Of a stretch of 19,772 nt of DNA, positions 16,414 through 19,772 are shown piece by piece. The first letter of the stretch is position 1. Every line of letters begins with the position of its first letter. Made by a program: the position numbers and the translations under genes. Below the pieces are notes generated by a model. That model was not told where the DNA came from. It did no database searches and saw only the letters and a list, made by a program, of their open reading frames with translations. Origin of the DNA: Shimia_B sp038527375 (lineage in GTDB: Bacteria > Pseudomonadota > Alphaproteobacteria > Rhodobacterales > Rhodobacteraceae); assembly GCA_038527375.1 (NCBI GenBank), contig JBCBFU010000054.1, positions 1 through 19,772 of the forward strand. The letters run 5' to 3'.

Positions 16414-17721
16414 TCAGTCTTCCTGAAAGACCCGCGCGAAGATCGTGTCGACATGCTTGGTGTGATAGCCAAGGTCGAATTTCTCGTTGATCTCTTCCTC
16501 GCTGAGCGCGGCGCGAACTTCTTCATCGGCCAGAAGCTCTTCGCGGAAGTCTGAGCGCGTGTCCCAGACCTTGAGCGCGTTGCGCTGGACAAGGCGATAG
16601 GCGTCCTCGCGGCTGACCCCGGCTTGCGTCAGCGCCAGCAACACGCGTTGCGACATCACGAGGCCCGGGAACTTGTTCATGTTGTCGAGCATGTTTTCGG
16701 GGTACACCAACAGCTTGTCGATCACTCCGGTCAGGCGCGAGAGCGCGAAGTCGAGCGTGATGGTGCTGTCGGGGCCGATGTTGCGTTCGACGGATGAATG
16801 GGAAATGTCGCGTTCGTGCCAGAGCGCCACGTTTTCCATCGCGGGCACCACGGCCATGCGCACGAGGCGGGCGAGGCCCGTCAGGTTTTCGGTCAGCACC
16901 GGGTTCTTTTTGTGCGGCATCGCTGAGGAGCCTTTTTGGCCCATGGAGAAAAACTCGGCGGCCTCCAGCACCTCGGTCCGCTGCATATGGCGGATTTCAA
17001 CGGCGATGTTTTCGATCGAGGATGCGATGACGCCCAGCGTTGCAAAGAAGGCCGCGTGGCGGTCGCGGGGGATGACCTGCGTGCTGATCGGTTCGGGGAC
17101 AAGGCCCATCTGATCGCAGACATGTTCCTCGACCGCCGGGTCGATATTGGCGAAGGTACCGACCGCGCCCGAGATCGCGCCGGTCGCAATTTCGGCCCGC
17201 GCATCGCGCATCCGGCTGAGGTTGCGGTCCATTTCGGCATAGAAGCGCGCGAAGGTCAGGCCCATCGTCGTGGGTTCGGCGTGGATGCCGTGGCTGCGCC
17301 CGATGCGGACGGTCATCTTATGCTCATAGGCGCGTTTCTTGAGCGCGGCGAGGAGGCCCTTGAGATCTTCGATCAGGATGTCGGAGGCGCGGACGAGTTG
17401 GACGTTGAAGCAGGTGTCGAGCACATCCGAGGACGTCATGCCCTGGTGGACAAAGCGGGCCTCTTCGGAGCCGACGTGTTCGGCGAGGTGCGTGAGAAAG
17501 GCGATGACGTCATGTTTGGTCACGGCCTCGATCTCGTCGATGCGGGCCACGTCGAATTCCACGTCCTTGGCTTTCCAGACCGCGTCGGCGTTTTCCTGCG
17601 GGATGACGCCCAATTTGGCCATGGCGTCGCAGGCATGTGCCTCGATCTCGTACCAGATGCGGAATTTGGTCTCGGGCGACCAGATGGCGACCATATCGGG
17701 GCGAGAGTAACGAGGGATCAT
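16414..17721 (-). CDS. purB: Adenylosuccinate lyase
   Basis: PurB catalyses two steps of purine synthesis: cleavage of SAICAR to AICAR and of adenylosuccinate to AMP, each releasing fumarate. The 435-residue length is standard for the shorter class of the fumarase/aspartase superfamily. Key elements are VTKHDV near H70, the TSSDV motif at 96-100, GRSHGIHAEP with catalytic His144, and the flexible signature loop GSSAMPHKKNP at 264-274 with catalytic Ser265. The start gives the usual MIPRYSRPDM beginning. It is divergent from the lipoprotein/paralogue operon, with a 76-base shared upstream region. Confidence 0.97.
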   Translation of the reverse strand: MIPRYSRPDMVAIWSPETKFRIWYEIEAHACDAMAKLGVIPQENADAVWKAKDVEFDVARIDEIEAVTKHDVIAFLTHLAEHVGSEEARFVHQGMTSSDVLDTCFNVQLVRASDILIEDLKGLLAALKKRAYEHKMTVRIGRSHGIHAEPTTMGLTFARFYAEMDRNLSRMRDARAEIATGAISGAVGTFANIDPAVEEHVCDQMGLVPEPISTQVIPRDRHAAFFATLGVIASSIENIAVEIRHMQRTEVLEAAEFFSMGQKGSSAMPHKKNPVLTENLTGLARLVRMAVVPAMENVALWHERDISHSSVERNIGPDSTITLDFALSRLTGVIDKLLVYPENMLDNMNKFPGLVMSQRVLLALTQAGVSREDAYRLVQRNALKVWDTRSDFREELLADEEVRAALSEEEINEKFDLGYHTKHVDTIFARVFQED

Positions 17722-17797
17722 GGATCACGGCCTTTTGGGTAGGAAGCGTTCGGCGCGCGTCATAGACTGGCGACAGCCTGTGAACAAGGAGGCCACA

Positions 17798-18145
17798 ATG
17801 CGACCCATCACCCTAGGCCTTGCTGTCCTTGGCGCTTTGGCGCTTGCGGCCTGTGACAGTGACCCCACGCGCCCGCTTGCAGGACCAGAAATCGCGCCTG
17901 CGCTGGTGGGCGAGACGTTGGCCATCGGGACAAGCGCGCAGCAGAGCTTTTTCGCGGATGGCACGATGGTGTGGGTCGAAGGGGCCGAGGAGCAGGGCAC
18001 ATGGCGTGTCGAGGGCGATCAGGTCTGTTTCGATTGGGACGGCGCGCGCAGTGACGGCTGCTTTGTCGTGCGCGCCGGGGGCGGCATCGTCGAATTCGTG
18101 GGACCGTCAGGCGACGTTTTGCAGGCCCAGACGGGGGACACATGA
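17798..18145 (+). CDS. Small lipoprotein, first of a paralogous exported pair
   Basis: This 115-residue protein has a lipoprotein signal peptide with lipobox LAAC at 16-19 (lipidated C19). The frame is open upstream to 17720, but a perfect AAGGAGG at 17786-17792, five bases before the ATG at 17798, and the lipobox fix this start. The mature domain is probably a small beta-sheet module: FFADGTMVWV, GTWRVEGDQVCFDW, then DGCFVVR. C77 and C88 probably form a disulfide. The next gene encodes a clear relative with the same cysteine spacing. The stop overlaps the next start (ATGA). I recognise no named family with confidence; DUF995-like proteins look similar. Confidence 0.8.
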   Translation: MRPITLGLAVLGALALAACDSDPTRPLAGPEIAPALVGETLAIGTSAQQSFFADGTMVWVEGAEEQGTWRVEGDQVCFDWDGARSDGCFVVRAGGGIVEFVGPSGDVLQAQTGDT

Positions 18146-18477
18146 TCCGGCTTGCGCTTGCGCTTGCGCTGATCTGCCTTGCCGGTGGTGCCCCTGCGCA
18201 GGAGTTCACGCCGCTCACAGGGGCACAGATTGACGCCGCGCTGGCGGATGTGACGCTGACCTATGAGGGGGGCGAGGTGCAGACTTTCTATGCCTCGGGC
18301 CGCACGCTTTACGACAATGGCCGCCCCTCGTGGGGGTATTGGGCGGTGCGGGGCGACCAGTATTGCAGCCAGTGGCCACCTGCCGATGGCTGGGATTGCT
18401 ACGACATGGATAGCGCAGGCGCTGTTTTGCGGTTCATCTCTGAGACCGGGCACGTGACCGCAGGGACCCTAAAGTGA
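18142..18477 (+). CDS. Small exported protein, paralogue of the preceding lipoprotein
   Basis: This 111-residue protein has a cleavable signal peptide (1-19, ending GAPA-QEF) and no lipobox at the cleavage site, so it is probably soluble in the periplasm or outside. Its mature part aligns by eye with the preceding lipoprotein: LTGAQIDAAL, QTFYASGRTLY, then GYWAVRGDQYCSQWPPADGWDCYDM. C75 and C86 are spaced exactly as C77 and C88 of the neighbour. The start overlaps the previous stop and its own stop overlaps the next start (GTGA), so the three genes are a tight, translationally coupled operon. Function unknown. Confidence 0.82.
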   Translation: MIRLALALALICLAGGAPAQEFTPLTGAQIDAALADVTLTYEGGEVQTFYASGRTLYDNGRPSWGYWAVRGDQYCSQWPPADGWDCYDMDSAGAVLRFISETGHVTAGTLK

Positions 18478-18929
18478 ACACAACGGATTTTCTGGGGCAT
18501 TGGCGTATTGATCGACAGATCGAGGATGCCGTGTCGGGGCCAGCCCATGCTGCCGGTTCGGCGGTGATCCGGGAATTGGCGGATCATTGGGAATACCGGG
18601 AGAGCGTGAAGATCAAGATCGCATCGGGTCAGGTCTTTTCGGGGTCGCGGGTCTACCTTTGGCACCCGCGCGAGGACGGCTTCGAGGTGATGTTCGAGGA
18701 TGGTCGCCCCTTTCATCGCATCTCGTTTGTCGCGCCAGACGCGCGCCACTGGTGCGATCCCGACCAGTATGACGTGCGATATGACTTTGCGGACTGGCCC
18801 ATCTGGTCGAGCAGGTGGGTCGTAAAGGGGCCGCGCAAGGATTACGCGATGACAACCCGCTATTCCCCGCAGCCCACCCAAAACGCAGGCGAGGTGGCGC
18901 CCGGTTTCGAGGTCCAACGCTTGGAGTAA
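18474..18929 (+). CDS. Cytoplasmic protein, probably DUF6314 family
   Basis: This 151-residue protein has no signal peptide or membrane segment. The GTG start overlaps the preceding stop (GTGA). It opens with FLGHWRIDRQIED and has a likely beta-barrel pattern (WEYRESVKIKI, VYLWHPREDGFEVMFEDGRPFHRI). The C-terminal block CDPDQYDVRYDF, then WVVKGPRKDYAM, looks like the proteins I remember as DUF6314 in alphaproteobacteria. The family call is from memory and the fold (lipocalin-like ligand binding) is inference. No function is known to me. It is the last gene of the three-gene operon before a 129-base gap to bioY. Confidence 0.75.
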   Translation: MNTTDFLGHWRIDRQIEDAVSGPAHAAGSAVIRELADHWEYRESVKIKIASGQVFSGSRVYLWHPREDGFEVMFEDGRPFHRISFVAPDARHWCDPDQYDVRYDFADWPIWSSRWVVKGPRKDYAMTTRYSPQPTQNAGEVAPGFEVQRLE

Positions 18930-18958
18930 GCAGGGCCGGCGGTAACGGCACGGGCGAC

Positions 18959-18980
18959 GAGATTGGCCTGAGATTGGTCT
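18959..18980 (+). repeat. Tandem 11-base repeat upstream of bioY
   Basis: GAGATTGGCCT (18959-18969) is followed at once by GAGATTGGTCT (18970-18980), differing at one base. The repeat period is about one helical turn, so two protein monomers could bind the same face of the DNA. It lies about 80-100 bases before the bioY start. Further on, GGTTATCGC (18983) and GGTTATTGC (19020) form a second, looser repeat. Regulatory meaning is inference. Confidence 0.35.
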
Positions 18981-19058
18981 GGGGTTATCGCAAACAGCTT
19001 GCAGGTGCAGCAAAGGTGCGGTTATTGCCATGCCCAACGCAACGAGGAGGGGCATTCC

Positions 19059-19724
19059 GTGACCACCGCAACCTATGACAAAGTCCTGACGGAGGCCTTT
19101 GGCCCCACCGAAGGCACCGCAAAGATCGTCAAGCAGGCCGTTCTGGTCGTGGCAGGCATCCTCGCACTGGCATTCATGGCCAACATCAAAGTGCCGATGT
19201 GGCCCGTTCCGATCACGATGGGCACCTTCGCTGTTCTGACCATCGGCGCCGCTTACGGCCCGCGTCTGGGTCTGGCGACGATCCTTGGCTACATGATCAT
19301 CGGGGCGCTGGGCTTTGACGTCTTCGCGACCTCGGGCGGCACCGCCTTCGGGATCGAGGCCGGGCTGCTCGCCATGGGTATCGACCTGTTCCCCAATGCC
19401 GAAAACGCGACCTCGGGCCTGACCTACATGATGGGCGGCACAGGCGGTTATCTGGTGGGTTACGTGCTCGCCACGCTGGCGCTGGGCTGGGCCGCGCGTC
19501 AGGGCTGGGACCGCTCGATCCTGTGGATGGCTGTGGCCATGCTGATCGGCAACGCGTTGATCTACATCCCGGGCCTCCTGTGGCTGGGTCAGCTTTATGG
19601 CTGGGAGAACCCGATCCTCGCATGGGGCCTGACGCCGTTCCTCGTGGGGGACGCATTGAAGCTGGCCTTGGCCGCCCTGCTGGTGCCGGGTCTGTGGAAG
19701 GCGATCGGCAACGCCCGCGCCTAA
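19059..19724 (+). CDS. bioY: Biotin transporter BioY
   Basis: BioY is the biotin-binding membrane component (S-component) of the energy-coupling-factor family. In Rhodobacter capsulatus it also transports biotin without the BioMN energy module. From the GTG at 19059 it has 221 residues, slightly longer than the usual 190-200 because of a hydrophilic N-terminus of about 25 residues. Family motifs are KVPMWPVPITMGTFAV (44-59), GGTGGYLVGY (126-135) and TPFLVGDALKLALAA (192-206), within about six membrane helices. GAGGAGG at 19044-19050, eight bases upstream, fixes the GTG over the in-frame ATG at 18999. No bioM or bioN gene is adjacent, and a strong terminator follows at once. I found no BioR-like TTATAGATA palindrome upstream. 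Confidence 0.93.
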   Translation: MTTATYDKVLTEAFGPTEGTAKIVKQAVLVVAGILALAFMANIKVPMWPVPITMGTFAVLTIGAAYGPRLGLATILGYMIIGALGFDVFATSGGTAFGIEAGLLAMGIDLFPNAENATSGLTYMMGGTGGYLVGYVLATLALGWAARQGWDRSILWMAVAMLIGNALIYIPGLLWLGQLYGWENPILAWGLTPFLVGDALKLALAALLVPGLWKAIGNARA

Positions 19725-19745
19725 ACGCAGTAAATTCCTGAGGTC

Positions 19746-19772
19746 AAAGGCCGTCCTTCGGGGCGGCCTTTT
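19746..19772 (+). terminator. Intrinsic terminator of bioY
   Basis: AAAGGCCGTCC (19746-19756) and GGGCGGCCTTT (19761-19771) pair over 11 bases with one G-T wobble, closed by a TTCG tetraloop and ending in a T-run that reaches the window edge. This is a textbook Rho-independent terminator, 22 bases after the bioY stop. Confidence 0.92.

Noticed and set aside
16936..17742. 268-codon plus-strand open frame opposite purB
   Set aside because: Shadow of purB, whose signature loop and catalytic residues are intact.

Overview
The window is GC-rich, densely packed bacterial chromosome. The gene content (yajC-secD-secF next to an Mth938-like gene and ccmABCDG, an AcnA-type aconitase beside a DUF1223 gene, a stand-alone bioY, several small exported proteins) points to an alphaproteobacterium, most likely family Rhodobacteraceae/Roseobacteraceae. 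I see no phage, transposon, CRISPR array, tRNA or rRNA, so this looks like core chromosome with a few lineage-specific insertions.

Left part (1-9000). A minus-strand serine hydrolase of the beta-lactamase/class C fold is divergent from a long plus-strand run: yajC, secD, secF (the Sec accessory complex), two tandem TauE/SafE-type membrane proteins, a small Mth938-like protein, ccmA and ccmB. After a 41-base gap come ccmC, ccmD and ccmG/dsbE. Nearly every junction overlaps or is only a few bases long, so secretion, putative anion export and cytochrome c maturation genes probably share transcripts. The ccm set exports or handles heme (CcmABCD) and reduces apocytochrome cysteines (CcmG). ccmE, ccmF, ccmH and ccmI are not here and must lie elsewhere.

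Middle (9000-14330). A small basic protein (probably DUF6525) and a membrane-anchored RTX calcium-binding-repeat protein are followed by a strong bidirectional hairpin terminator shared with the convergent acnA gene (minus strand, TCA cycle aconitase). acnA is divergent from a periplasmic DUF1223 protein with a CxxC motif.

Right part (14324-19772). On the minus strand lie a lipid A acyltransferase (LpxL/HtrB family), an exported TPR protein with a small cysteine loop, and purB. On the plus strand lie a lone lipoprotein and an overlapping trio: a lipoprotein, its exported paralogue, and a DUF6314-like protein. Last is bioY, the biotin-binding membrane protein, which ends at a textbook UUCG-loop terminator.

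Nothing here is a clearly new system. The most interesting points are the tandem TauE/SafE pair embedded between sec and ccm genes, the overlapping lipoprotein/exported paralogue pair with a conserved cysteine pair, the membrane-tethered RTX protein, the stand-alone bioY, and several palindromic or repeated sites in promoter regions.
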